9,481 bases of DNA from JAYFNU01 sp964458545 (GCA_964458545.1 CAYWJF010000060.1:1-9481), one strand, 5' to 3'; shown: positions 1-7,014, counted from the stretch's first letter. Notes: generated by a model not told the origin, from the sequence alone. Made by a program: numbers and translations.

Positions 1-528
1 GCCTATCGGGCAGTGAATGATGTTGCTCTTGTCAAGACGGTACTCTATCTTACCTGCCTTCGCGTCGGTTACTGCCTTCGCGGCGTCGGGAGAAACGGTG
101 CCAGCCTTGGGGTTAGGCATAAGTCCGCGGGGTCCTAAAACCTTACCGAGACGTCCTACCACGCCCATCATGTCGGGAGTAGCGATAACAACGTCGAAAT
201 CCATGAAGTTTTCCTTCTGAATCTTTTCGGCAAGCTCTTCCGCTCCGACGATTTCAGCGCCGGCAGCCTCAGCCGCCTTAGCCGCGTCGCCCTTAGCGAA
301 GACGCAAACTCTTACCTTTTTACCTGTGCCGTTGGGGAGGATAACCGCGCCACGAACCTGCTGGTCGGCATGGCGGCTGTCAACGCCCAAGCGGATATGA
401 ATTTCAACTGTCTCGTCGAACTTTGCCTTAGCGGTCTTGCAGCAGATGTCGCAAGCCTCTGTGGTGTCGTAAAGCTTTGTGCGGTCTATGAGCTTTGCGC
501 TCTCAACGTAATTCTTACCGTGTTTCAT
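1..528 (-). CDS. rplA: 50S ribosomal protein L1, C-terminus cut off by window edge
   Basis: L1 binds 23S rRNA at the ribosome's L1 stalk and helps release deacylated tRNA from the E site. In many bacteria it also represses translation of its own L11-L1 mRNA. The 176 residues seen start MKHGKNYVES and carry the L1 signature GPRGLMPNPKAGT at about residues 132-144. The family is usually about 230 residues, so roughly 55 are missing beyond position 1. The ATG at 526-528 follows the rplK stop by 4 nt, and its ribosome binding site (GGAGG) lies inside the last codons of rplK, which suggests translational coupling. It is the last visible gene of the leftward rpmG-secE-nusG-rplK-rplA cluster; rplJ and rplL would be expected next by family gene order. 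Identity is close to certain. Confidence 0.97.
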   Translation of the reverse strand, partial: MKHGKNYVESAKLIDRTKLYDTTEACDICCKTAKAKFDETVEIHIRLGVDSRHADQQVRGAVILPNGTGKKVRVCVFAKGDAAKAAEAAGAEIVGAEELAEKIQKENFMDFDVVIATPDMMGVVGRLGKVLGPRGLMPNPKAGTVSPDAAKAVTDAKAGKIEYRLDKSNIIHCPIG

Positions 529-532
529 TCTC

Positions 533-961
533 TTAGCCCTCCTCTACTGTTACGCCCATGCTGCGCGCTGTGCCCGCTATCATACTCATAGCGGCTTCAA
601 CCGTCGCGGCGTTGAGGTCGGGTTTCTTGAGCTCGGCTATTTTACGCAAGGAGTCCTTGGAGATAGTCGCAACCTTTGTCTTGTTGGGTACGCCCGAACC
701 GCTCTCTATATTGCACTCCTTTTTGATGAGTACAGCCGCGGGGGGCGTCTTTGTTACGAACGTAAAGGAGTGGTCCGCGTAAACTGTAATTACGACGGGG
801 ATAATCATTCCGTTTTCGTTCTTTGTGCGCTCGTTGAAGTCCTTCGTGAACGCCATAATGTTAACTCCGTGCTGACCGAGTGCCGGTCCTACGGGGGGAG
901 CCGGTGTTGCCTTGCCGGCGGGAATCTGAAGCTTGATGTAGCCTATTACCTTCTGAGCCAT
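533..961 (-). CDS. rplK: 50S ribosomal protein L11
   Basis: L11 binds the GTPase-associated region of 23S rRNA, where elongation factors and the RelA stringent-response sensor act. The product is 142 residues, the usual family length. It begins MAQKVIGYIKLQIPAGKATP and has the conserved N-terminal stretch PAPPVGPALGQHGVNIMAF (about 21-38), a basic rRNA-binding C-terminal domain and the late segment AGTARSMGV (about 129-137). I chose the ATG at 959-961 because it gives the family N-terminus and has GGAGG about 8 nt upstream. The frame stays open to a GTG at 1021, but that would add 20 residues foreign to the family. It is co-directional with nusG (120 nt upstream) and rplA (4 nt downstream). 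The long gap before it may carry regulation (see 1053-1072 and the findings). Confidence 0.98.
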   Translation of the reverse strand: MAQKVIGYIKLQIPAGKATPAPPVGPALGQHGVNIMAFTKDFNERTKNENGMIIPVVITVYADHSFTFVTKTPPAAVLIKKECNIESGSGVPNKTKVATISKDSLRKIAELKKPDLNAATVEAAMSMIAGTARSMGVTVEEG

Positions 962-1052
962 TTTTAATACCTCCGAATAAGTGGTGACGCGGAACGCATA
1001 GAATATTTGCGCCCCTCCCACAAGAACGCCCTGACCTTCGGACGCCCTTTCT

Positions 1053-1072
1053 AAAAGCTTCGTTTGAAGCCT
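1053..1072 (-). terminator. Weak terminator-like hairpin between nusG and rplK
   Basis: On the minus strand, AGGCTTC (1072-1066) and GAAGCTT (1061-1055) pair around a 4-nt loop, with one G-U pair. Four T residues (1056-1053) overlap the end of the stem. The hairpin starts about 10 nt after the nusG stop. The stem is short and the T run is poor, so full termination is unlikely. It could reduce read-through into rplKA or protect an mRNA end after processing. Its position is suggestive, but there is no proof of function. Confidence 0.3.
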
Positions 1073-1081
1073 CTATACTGG

Positions 1082-1600
1082 TTAAAGCGGCGTTGCTTCG
1101 CCGATTTCAAGCTCAGCCGAGGTTTCGCGCCCAAACATGGACACCTTTACCTTGACCTTCTGCTTTTCCTTATCAATCTCCTCAACCGTGCCCACAAAGC
1201 CCGAAAGAGGACCGCCGACGATTTTTACATTGTCGCCTACGGCGTAATCGATAATAATTTCTCTGGATTCGACACCGAGCCTGTCTACCTCTTCCTGTGT
1301 AAGGGGTATGGGCTTGGTGGTTGTTCCGACAAAGCCCGTAACGCCGCGCGTATTGCGAACAACGTACCAAGACTCGTCGGTCATCGTCATCTTTACGAGA
1401 ACGTAGCCGGGGAATATCTTGCGCTCAATCTCCTTGCGCTTGTTATCCTTAACCTCTACTACCTTCTCTGTCGGAATAATTATCTCTTCAATTAAATCTT
1501 GAAGCCTGCGGTTCTCAACCATCTTTTCGAGGTTGGTCGCCACCTTGTTTTCATATCCCGAATAGGTATGCACGACGTACCATTTTGCGGTATCAGACAT
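1082..1600 (-). CDS. nusG: Transcription termination/antitermination factor NusG
   Basis: NusG binds the clamp of RNA polymerase and affects pausing, elongation, Rho-dependent termination and coupling to the ribosome. The 172-residue product has the two-domain family layout. The NGN domain covers about residues 6-95, with WYVVHTYSGYE, FPGYVLV (63-69) and VRNTRGVTGFVG (81-92). The KOW domain covers about 119-155, with VGDNVKIVGGPLSGFVGTV. Length and motifs are normal; I see no insertion of the kind found in specialised paralogues such as LoaP or RfaH. The ATG at 1598-1600 has AAGGTGG upstream and lies 13 nt after the secE stop, so the two are almost certainly one transcript. Confidence 0.98.
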   Translation of the reverse strand: MSDTAKWYVVHTYSGYENKVATNLEKMVENRRLQDLIEEIIIPTEKVVEVKDNKRKEIERKIFPGYVLVKMTMTDESWYVVRNTRGVTGFVGTTTKPIPLTQEEVDRLGVESREIIIDYAVGDNVKIVGGPLSGFVGTVEEIDKEKQKVKVKVSMFGRETSAELEIGEATPL

Positions 1601-1613
1601 AATCTATACCACC

Positions 1614-1847
1614 TTAAAACGCGCTTAAGAGCAGGTTGCGAAGCGCAGAGAACCCTGTATCGAGCCCCCAGATAACCACGGCGAAAATAACAATCATGGT
1701 AAGAACGACAACTATGTTGTTCCATACCTGCTTTCTCGACGGCCAGACTATCTTTTTGAACTCGCCCCAAGTATCGCGAAAATACTTGCCTAAGCGCGGA
1801 CCCGCCTTCTTTGTGGTGGCGGCGGCTTTTGCTTGCTTGTCAGCCAT
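1614..1847 (-). CDS. secE: Preprotein translocase subunit SecE
   Basis: SecE is the small essential subunit that clamps SecY in the SecYEG channel of the cytoplasmic membrane. The product is 77 residues, typical of the short single-helix Gram-positive form. It has a charged, Ala/Lys-rich cytoplasmic N-terminus (1-22), the conserved amphipathic segment RDTWGEFKKIVWPSRKQV (about 24-41) and one transmembrane helix (about 44-64, NIVVVLTMIVIFAVVIWGL). The ATG at 1845-1847 lies 17 nt after the rpmG stop, with a modest AAAGGCGAG binding site. It sits between rpmG and nusG, the usual order in Firmicutes. Confidence 0.97.
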   Translation of the reverse strand: MADKQAKAAATTKKAGPRLGKYFRDTWGEFKKIVWPSRKQVWNNIVVVLTMIVIFAVVIWGLDTGFSALRNLLLSAF

Positions 1848-1864
1848 AATTCGTCTCGCCTTTC

Positions 1865-2014
1865 TTACTTTGTTTCGCGATGAAGAGTATGCTTACGGCA
1901 GAAAGGACAATACTTGTTAAACTCTATTCTGTCGGGAGTATTTTTCTTGTTCTTCATCTTGTCGTAGTTGCGCTGCTTGCACTCTGTGCACGCCAGTGTA
2001 ATTTTGACTCTCAT
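1865..2014 (-). CDS. rpmG: 50S ribosomal protein L33, zinc-binding form
   Basis: L33 is a small protein of the large ribosomal subunit near the E site. The product is 49 residues, the family length, starting MRVKITLACTEC. It keeps two CxxC pairs, Cys9/Cys12 and Cys36/Cys39, so this is the zinc-ribbon (C+) paralogue, which other bacteria replace with a cysteine-free copy when zinc is scarce. I chose the ATG at 2012-2014 for its GGAGGTG binding site and the family N-terminus. An in-frame ATG at 2054-2056 would add 14 residues; it has GGGAGG only 3 nt upstream and is probably not used. This is the first gene of the leftward cluster, behind the promoter at 2130-2159. Confidence 0.97.
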   Translation of the reverse strand: MRVKITLACTECKQRNYDKMKNKKNTPDRIEFNKYCPFCRKHTLHRETK

Positions 2015-2073
2015 TTTATCGGCACCTCCGTTATTTAACCGCCGTTTCGCGGTCATCTGCCTCCCTCTGCAGG

Positions 2074-2098
2074 AAAAAAGTGCGTAAAAAAAGCGCAC
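2074..2098 (-). terminator. Terminator-like hairpin in the rpmG leader (possible attenuator)
   Basis: On the minus strand, GTGCG (2098-2094) and CGCAC (2084-2080) form a 5-bp GC-rich stem around a 9-nt T-rich loop, followed at once by six T (2079-2074). It lies about 25 nt downstream of the predicted start of the rpmG transcript and about 60 nt before the rpmG start codon. The layout matches an intrinsic terminator placed in a leader. The stem is short, so it may act as a pause or partial terminator. A second hairpin, ACCGC/GCGGT (2053-2049 with 2042-2038), lies between it and the rpmG ribosome binding site. Confidence 0.4.
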
Positions 2099-2129
2099 AA
2101 AAAAATAAACCTGACAAAGAGGTAAGCTA

Positions 2130-2159
2130 ACTATATCACCTTTGCCCCTCATAAGTCAA
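2130..2159 (-). promoter_or_regulatory. Sigma-A-like promoter of the rpmG-secE-nusG-rplKA cluster
   Basis: Reading the minus strand, TTGACT (2159-2154; 5 of 6 to TTGACA) and TATAGT (2135-2130; 5 of 6 to TATAAT) are 18 nt apart. Transcription would start near 2123, giving a leader of about 110 nt before rpmG. The promoter is back to back with the ddl promoter at 2187-2215. Confidence 0.65.
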
Positions 2160-2186
2160 TGATTATTTGCGGTAATTTATGAATTT

Positions 2187-2215
2187 TTGCTTTTTCTGAT
2201 GAAATATATTATAAT
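2187..2215 (+). promoter_or_regulatory. Sigma-A-like promoter of the ddl-murI-DUF1934-argS operon
   Basis: TTGCTT (2187-2192) is followed after 17 nt by a perfect TATAAT (2210-2215). Transcription would start near 2222, about 50 nt before the ddl ATG. The stretch is AT-rich and stands out from its GC-richer surroundings. Confidence 0.65.
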
Positions 2216-2272
2216 ACGAAAGTTACAATATGGGAAGTATAAATTAAGTATATTACATAGAGGTGTTTTTGC

Positions 2273-3352
2273 ATGTCCAAGAGAAAAATAGCCGTTATCT
2301 TCGGCGGCGTATCGAGCGAGCATGAGGTTTCGCTGCTTTCTACGGCAAGCGTGCTTCGCAATATTCCCCGCGAGCGCTTCGATACCGTTAACGTAGGAAT
2401 TACAAAGGACGGACGCTGGTTTCGCTACGACGGCGAAATTGAAAATATAGAAAACGGCGAGTGGGAAAGGGACAACGATAAGCTTACGCCCGCCTCTGTC
2501 TCCCCTGACCGCGCGGTGCACGGGCTTGTATATATGGGAAAGAACGGCGGCTATGCCACCGAGCATATCGACGCGGCGTTTCCCGTGCTTCACGGAAGAA
2601 ACGGCGAGGACGGCACCATTCAAGGGCTTTTCACCCTTGCAGGTATTCCCTTTGTCGGCTGCGACCTGCTTTCAAGCGCCGTTTGTATGGATAAGGCGGT
2701 AACGAACGCATTGCTCGACCATTTCGGTATAAAGCGCTGCGCTTGGCGCTCGGTGCTTAAAAAGGATATGGATAAATTCGACGGCATAGAAAGAAATCTT
2801 CGCGCCGAGCTTTCCTACCCTATGTTCGTTAAGCCCGCGAACGCGGGTTCATCTGTTGGAATAACCAAGGCGCATAACAAGGAAGAGCTGCTTGAAGCGT
2901 TTTCTATAGCCTTCCAGCACGATAAAAAAATTGTTGTGGAACGAAATGTAGTTGGCAAGGAGCTTGAGGTTGCGGTGCTCGGCAACGACAACCCGATTGC
3001 CTCCGAAGTTGGCGAAATTGTTCCCTGTAACGAGTTTTACGACTATGACGCAAAATACCTCGCTGGCACAAGCGAAACGCTTATTCCCGCGCGTATAACG
3101 GCGGAGCAGTCAAATACTATCCGCGAAACAGCCGTTCGCGCCTATACCCTGCTGGGTTGCGCGGGGCTTACCCGCGTAGACTTTTTACTTGAAGAAGCAA
3201 CGGGCGAAATTTACCTTAACGAGCCGAACACGATACCGGGCTTCACCTCAATAAGTATGTACCCGAAGATGATGGAGCATTCCGGTGTGCCCTATTCCGA
3301 GCTTATCGCTAAGCTTATAGATTTCGCGGTGGAACGCACGGAGGAAGTATAA
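2273..3352 (+). CDS. ddl: D-alanine--D-alanine ligase
   Basis: This ATP-grasp enzyme joins two D-Ala in the cytosol to make the dipeptide that ends the peptidoglycan stem peptide. The 359-residue product shows the N-terminal VIFGGVSSEHEVSLLS (8-23), HGRNGEDGTIQG (108-118), the ATP-grasp stretch FVKPANAGSSVG (185-196, with Lys187), VVER (221-224) and the metal-binding end RVDF (301-304) plus LNEPNT (315-320; Asp303, Glu317 and Asn319 by family comparison). The omega-loop segment EFYDYDAKY (254-262) keeps the tyrosine typical of true D-Ala-D-Ala ligases, so I do not read it as a VanA-type D-Ala-D-Lac ligase. The ATG at 2273 has AGAGGTG upstream. Its stop overlaps the murI start by 1 nt. Confidence 0.96.
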   Translation: MSKRKIAVIFGGVSSEHEVSLLSTASVLRNIPRERFDTVNVGITKDGRWFRYDGEIENIENGEWERDNDKLTPASVSPDRAVHGLVYMGKNGGYATEHIDAAFPVLHGRNGEDGTIQGLFTLAGIPFVGCDLLSSAVCMDKAVTNALLDHFGIKRCAWRSVLKKDMDKFDGIERNLRAELSYPMFVKPANAGSSVGITKAHNKEELLEAFSIAFQHDKKIVVERNVVGKELEVAVLGNDNPIASEVGEIVPCNEFYDYDAKYLAGTSETLIPARITAEQSNTIRETAVRAYTLLGCAGLTRVDFLLEEATGEIYLNEPNTIPGFTSISMYPKMMEHSGVPYSELIAKLIDFAVERTEEV

Positions 3353-4185
3353 TGGATTCTCGCGCGATAGGTATCTTTGATTCCGGCTTCGGCGGTCTTA
3401 CGGCGGCGCGCGAGGTTATTGACCTTGCGCCGAACGAGGATATCGTCTTTTTTGGCGACAACGCCAGAATACCCTACGGAACAAAGACCGCGTCGATAAT
3501 AACTAAATACTCCTTACAGGATATCTCCTTTCTCCTATCGCGCGACGTAAAGCTTATTATAGTCGCCTGCGGCACCGTTTCCTCGACCCTCGCGGAGGAA
3601 TACGCGCGGCGCGTACCCGTGCCCTATATAACGGTAATTGAGCCGACAGCTCTCGCGGCGAAGAAAGCGACAAGGAACAAGAGGATAGGCATTCTCGGCA
3701 CGGCGGCAACCGTCAGAAGCGGCGCGTTCGAAAACGCACTTTCTGCGCTCGACCCCAAAATAGAAACAGTTTCGGTCGCCTGCCCGCTCTTCGTTCCGCT
3801 CGTCGAGAACGGTTACATTCAAAAGAACTGCGAGATAACGCGGCTTGCCGCCGCCGAATACCTCGCGCCGCTAAAAAAGGCGGGCGTTGACACGGTAATA
3901 CTCGGCTGCACCCATTACCCGCTCATAAGCGAGGTTATTTCCGACCTAATGGGAAGCGACGTAACGCTTATTGACTCTGGCTTTGAAACCGCGAAGTACG
4001 CGGTGGAGCTACTAAAGAAAAAGAACCTTCAAAACGAAAGCGGCGGAGTTCTTCGCTTTTACACCTCAGACAACGCCGAGGACTTCGCGCGGGGCGCAAA
4101 GCTCTTTATGGGAGACAGTCTTCCCGAAAAGGCGGAAACTGTCGCGATAGACAGCGTTCCCGTAAACCCATTGTTAACTAAATAG
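3352..4185 (+). CDS. murI: Glutamate racemase
   Basis: MurI turns L-glutamate into D-glutamate, the second residue of the peptidoglycan stem, using two cysteines and no cofactor. The 277-residue product has IGIFDSGFGGLT (6-17, with Asp10 and Ser11), FFGDNARIPYG (33-43), the first catalytic cysteine in VACGTVSST (Cys73) and the second in ILGCTHYPLI (Cys186, followed by His188). All key residues of the Asp/Glu racemase family are present. One oddity is ACGT at 72-75, where most relatives have ACNT; this may be a clade variant. Translation starts at the ATG that overlaps the ddl stop (TAATG), with GGAGG just upstream. Pairing with ddl puts both D-amino-acid steps of wall precursor synthesis in one transcript. 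Confidence 0.95.
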   Translation: MDSRAIGIFDSGFGGLTAAREVIDLAPNEDIVFFGDNARIPYGTKTASIITKYSLQDISFLLSRDVKLIIVACGTVSSTLAEEYARRVPVPYITVIEPTALAAKKATRNKRIGILGTAATVRSGAFENALSALDPKIETVSVACPLFVPLVENGYIQKNCEITRLAAAEYLAPLKKAGVDTVILGCTHYPLISEVISDLMGSDVTLIDSGFETAKYAVELLKKKNLQNESGGVLRFYTSDNAEDFARGAKLFMGDSLPEKAETVAIDSVPVNPLLTK

Positions 4186-4193
4186 GAGAAATG

Positions 4194-4628
4194 ATGAAAG
4201 AGGACTATCTCATAACAATAGACGGCATACAGCGAAGCGACACCGATGAGGACAAGCTTTCGCTCACCACCGTGGGCAGCTTCTACCGAAGAAAGGGCGA
4301 CTACTTTATTGTGTATAAGGAGTCGAAGGCGACGGGCTTTGACGGCGACATTACAACGCTTCAGGTCGAAGCCAACAAGAAGGTTACCATGCGCCGTAAG
4401 GGTAAGACGAATTCTGAGCTTACCATTGAGCGCGGGCAGAAGCACCTTTGCCACTACGACACGGGCCACGGCAACTTTGTCGTGGGTATACTTGCAAAGC
4501 ATATTGAAAACAACCTGAACGAAAGCGGCGGAAAGCTTAGTCTTTCCTACGCGCTCGATATAAATTCCAACGCCGTTTCCGAAAACGAGCTTAACATTAC
4601 CGTAAGGGAGACTGAAACCAATGCTTAA
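4194..4628 (+). CDS. DUF1934 (YwiB-like) beta-barrel protein
   Basis: The 144-residue cytosolic protein looks like the DUF1934 family (YwiB of Bacillus subtilis), small calycin-like beta-barrels of unknown function. What I see is an all-beta pattern of alternating strands: YLITIDGIQ near the start, the central VGSFYRRKGDYFIVYKES, then TTLQVEANKKVTMRRKG, HLCHYDTGHGNFVVGILAKHIEN and the final strand KLSLSYALDINSNAVSENELNITV. There is no signal peptide or membrane helix. Two ATGs stand in a row at 4191 and 4194. AGGAG (4184-4188) is 2 nt from the first and 5 nt from the second, so I prefer the second. Placement just before argS, with an 8-nt overlap, matches the ywiB-argS neighbourhood in Firmicutes. 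The family assignment rests on recognition and context. Confidence 0.82.
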   Translation: MKEDYLITIDGIQRSDTDEDKLSLTTVGSFYRRKGDYFIVYKESKATGFDGDITTLQVEANKKVTMRRKGKTNSELTIERGQKHLCHYDTGHGNFVVGILAKHIENNLNESGGKLSLSYALDINSNAVSENELNITVRETETNA

Positions 4629-6309
4629 CCCCGTAGCCGCGGCAAAGGACGCCGCAAAGCAAGCGATACTAAACGCTTATTCCTCCGCTGTAAAGAAGGA
4701 GCTTCTGCCGCAAGCGGAGCTTCCCGATTTTGTCGTGGAGATACCCGCCGAAACCTCCCACGGAGATTTCGCGATAAACCTTGCGCTTGTCGGCGCGAAG
4801 GCGTTTCGTCTTCCCCCGCGCAAGATAGCCGAAACTCTCGTTTCAGAGCTTTCGCTCGACGGCACGATTTTCGACCGCGCCGAGGTTGCGGGACCGGGCT
4901 TTATAAATCTTTTCCTTAATAATAAGTACTACGGCGACGTTGTTAGCGCGGTTTTGACCGAGGGCGAAGGCTACGGCAAGGTGGATTATGGCAAGGGTCA
5001 GCGATATAACGTGGAGTTTGTTTCGGCGAACCCGACGGGACCTATGCACCTCGGCAACGCGCGCGGCGGAGCGCTCGGCGACTGCCTTGCAAGCGTGCTT
5101 GAAGCGGCGGGTTACGACGTTACGCGCGAGTTTTACGTGAATGACGCGGGCAACCAGATAGAAAAGTTCGCTCTCTCGCTCGACGCGCGGTATATGTCCC
5201 TTTACCGTGAGGGGATTGAATTCCCCGAGGACGGTTACAAGGGCGAGGATATCCTTGTACGCGCGAAGGAATTTGCCGAGATACACGGCGACAGCTTTGT
5301 GGAAAAGCCCGCTGAGGAGCGCAAGAAAGCGCTTGTAGATTACGCTTTGCCGAAGAACGTAGAGGGGCTTAGAAGCGACCTGCACCGCTACCGCGTAGAT
5401 TACGACGTATGGTTCTTTGAAAGCCTTCTTCATAACGAGGGCGCGGTTAAGATGGTTATTGATAAACTGACCGAAAACGGCTACACCTACGAAAACGAGG
5501 GAGCGCTTTGGTATAAGGCGACGGCGTTCGGCGCAGAGAAGGACGAGGTGCTCGTTCGCGCTAACGGAATACCCACCTATTTTGCCGCTGATATCGCCTA
5601 CCACTACAACAAGTTTGTAGTTCGCGGCTTTGAGCGCGCTATTAACGTATGGGGCGCCGACCACCACGGTCACGTCGCTCGCCTAAAGGGCGCAATGGAC
5701 GCGATAGGACTTGACGGAAGCAAGCTTGATATTGTACTTATGCAGCTCGTGCGGCTCGTCCGCGACGGCGAGCCCGTAAGGATGAGTAAGCGCACGGGAA
5801 AGGCAATTACCCTTACCGACCTTCTTGAAGAGATTCCTATAGACGCGGCGCGCTTCTTCTTTAATCTCCGCGAGCCGAAGAGCCACTTTGATTTCGACCT
5901 CGACCTCGCCGTAAGCGAAAGCTCGGAGAACCCCGTTTACTACGTCCAGTACGCGCACGCGAGAATATGCAGCATCCTTAAAAACCTAAAGGCTGAGGGC
6001 GTGGATATAGACTCGGCAAAGAACGCCGACCTCTCTCTTTTAAAGGAGCCCGACGAAATCTCACTTATTAAGCATATCTCGCTGCTTCCCGGCGAAATAA
6101 CCGCGGCAGCGAAGGAATATGACCCCGCGCGGATTACAAGGTACACGGTTGACCTCGCTACGGCATTTCACCGCTTCTACACAAGCTGCCGCGTAAAGGA
6201 CGCCGATATGTCGCTCTGCCTTGCGCGTACCGCGCTTTGCGTAGCCACAAGACAGGTGCTTCGCAACTGCTTAACCCTTCTTAAAATAACAATTCCCGAA
6301 ACTATGTAG
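4621..6309 (+). CDS. argS: Arginyl-tRNA synthetase
   Basis: This class I enzyme attaches arginine to tRNA-Arg in the cytosol. The 562-residue product has the ArgRS-specific N-terminal domain (about 1-95, with ETSHGDFAINLAL), then the catalytic domain opening with FVSANPTGPMHLGNARGG (133-150), where HLGN (143-146) is the HIGH motif. The KMSKS-equivalent is MSKRTG (388-393). The C-terminal helical anticodon-binding (DALR) domain begins around ENPVYYVQYAHARI (about 436 on). Length is normal. The ATG at 4621 overlaps the DUF1934 end by 8 nt, so translation is probably coupled; I see no strong separate ribosome binding site. There is no T-box or other leader directly before it, so it depends on the upstream ddl promoter or on an internal one I cannot see. 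Confidence 0.97.
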   Translation: MLNPVAAAKDAAKQAILNAYSSAVKKELLPQAELPDFVVEIPAETSHGDFAINLALVGAKAFRLPPRKIAETLVSELSLDGTIFDRAEVAGPGFINLFLNNKYYGDVVSAVLTEGEGYGKVDYGKGQRYNVEFVSANPTGPMHLGNARGGALGDCLASVLEAAGYDVTREFYVNDAGNQIEKFALSLDARYMSLYREGIEFPEDGYKGEDILVRAKEFAEIHGDSFVEKPAEERKKALVDYALPKNVEGLRSDLHRYRVDYDVWFFESLLHNEGAVKMVIDKLTENGYTYENEGALWYKATAFGAEKDEVLVRANGIPTYFAADIAYHYNKFVVRGFERAINVWGADHHGHVARLKGAMDAIGLDGSKLDIVLMQLVRLVRDGEPVRMSKRTGKAITLTDLLEEIPIDAARFFFNLREPKSHFDFDLDLAVSESSENPVYYVQYAHARICSILKNLKAEGVDIDSAKNADLSLLKEPDEISLIKHISLLPGEITAAAKEYDPARITRYTVDLATAFHRFYTSCRVKDADMSLCLARTALCVATRQVLRNCLTLLKITIPETM

Positions 6310-6381
6310 CTTCGAGAATAATTAGTTTCTTTTAGCCGTATCTGTCCGCAAACAGCGGTATTATTGAAAGGAAGAAAGAAT

Positions 6382-6969
6382 ATGAGCAACAACCCTTACG
6401 CTAACAGAGCCCAGCAGAACAACGGACAACCGCAGAAAAAAGGCGGCGGCTGTATCGGCGTTATAGTGTTCATAATTATTATCGGTGCCTCCGCTTTCAG
6501 CGAGATTGGCGAAGACGCGTTATATGTTTTTATTCCGCTTCTTATAGCGGTGGGAGTCGTAGGCGCTATTATCTTCGCCGTCACCAAGGCGGTAAAAAGC
6601 ACTCAGAACGCTCAAGGCACACAGTATCCGCAAAATGCCTACCGTCCTGTTCAGAATCAGCGCCCTATGTCTAATGCTTACCCCGTAAACCCCGCAAGGA
6701 ACGCTGACGCACACCTTTGCGACCCGGGCGCACATAAAGGCACTACATTTAAGGAAACTCGCTATTTTGACGCAATACAAGAGATGGAGCCGGGCTACAA
6801 GCAGGATACCTCCGTTCCTCCTCTTATCAAAAGCCGCTTTAACGCGCGAATAAGACGTCTTACACCAGAACAGCTAAGACGCAAACGCGAGGAGCTGCAC
6901 GACCTTCTTAACGCGGGAATAATAACCCCCTCGGAATTCCGTGATAAGATGGACGAGTATGACGATTAA
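6382..6969 (+). CDS. Small two-helix membrane protein with SHOCT-like tail
   Basis: I do not recognise a named family. The 195-residue product has an Asn/Gln-rich N-terminus (1-20), two hydrophobic segments (about 24-40 and 47-69), a long Gln/Asn/Pro-rich linker (about 72-110) and a charged C-terminal helical region. The last 30 residues, RRLTPEQLRRKREELHDLLN plus the following GIITPSEFRDKMDEY, resemble the SHOCT motif, a short C-terminal helix pair often attached to bacterial membrane proteins of unknown role. The ATG at 6382 is preceded by AAAGGAAG; an in-frame TTG at 6364 lies before that site and is rejected. The gene is 72 nt after argS with no convincing promoter or terminator between, so read-through from argS is possible. 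The strong terminator at 6984 ends it. Confidence 0.7.
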   Translation: MSNNPYANRAQQNNGQPQKKGGGCIGVIVFIIIIGASAFSEIGEDALYVFIPLLIAVGVVGAIIFAVTKAVKSTQNAQGTQYPQNAYRPVQNQRPMSNAYPVNPARNADAHLCDPGAHKGTTFKETRYFDAIQEMEPGYKQDTSVPPLIKSRFNARIRRLTPEQLRRKREELHDLLNAGIITPSEFRDKMDEYDD

Positions 6970-6983
6970 AGCAAGAAACAACA

Positions 6984-7014
6984 AAACCGAGCGCATAAGC
7001 GCTCGGTTTATTTT
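6984..7014. terminator. Bidirectional intrinsic terminator between convergent genes
   Basis: An 11-bp perfect stem, AAACCGAGCGC (6984-6994) with GCGCTCGGTTT (6999-7009), closes an ATAA loop and is followed on the plus strand by ATTTTAT. On the minus strand the stem ends in four T (6986-6983). It serves the membrane protein gene ending at 6969 and, from the other side, the repressor gene, whose stop codon (7008-7010) overlaps the stem. Confidence 0.85.

Noticed and set aside
533..1021. rplK extended to a GTG at 1021
   Set aside because: The extra 20 residues do not belong to L11, and the ATG at 961 has a strong GGAGG at proper spacing.
2273..3352. ddl as a VanA-like resistance ligase
   Set aside because: The omega-loop YDYDAKY keeps the tyrosine of D-Ala-D-Ala ligases, and no vanH, vanX or vanRS partner is present.
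4843..5673. A 276-codon open frame on the minus strand, antisense to argS
   Set aside because: It lies wholly inside argS, whose motifs are unmistakable, has no ribosome binding site, and its protein is low in recognisable features. It is a by-product of the codon use of argS.
6310..6381. Terminator and promoter in the argS to membrane-protein gap
   Set aside because: The only hairpin, CCGC/GCGG, has 4 bp and no T run. The TATTAT near 6359 has no -35 and would start transcription at the ribosome binding site.
6364..6969. Membrane protein starting at TTG 6364
   Set aside because: The ribosome binding site AAAGGAAG lies after this TTG and points to the ATG at 6382.
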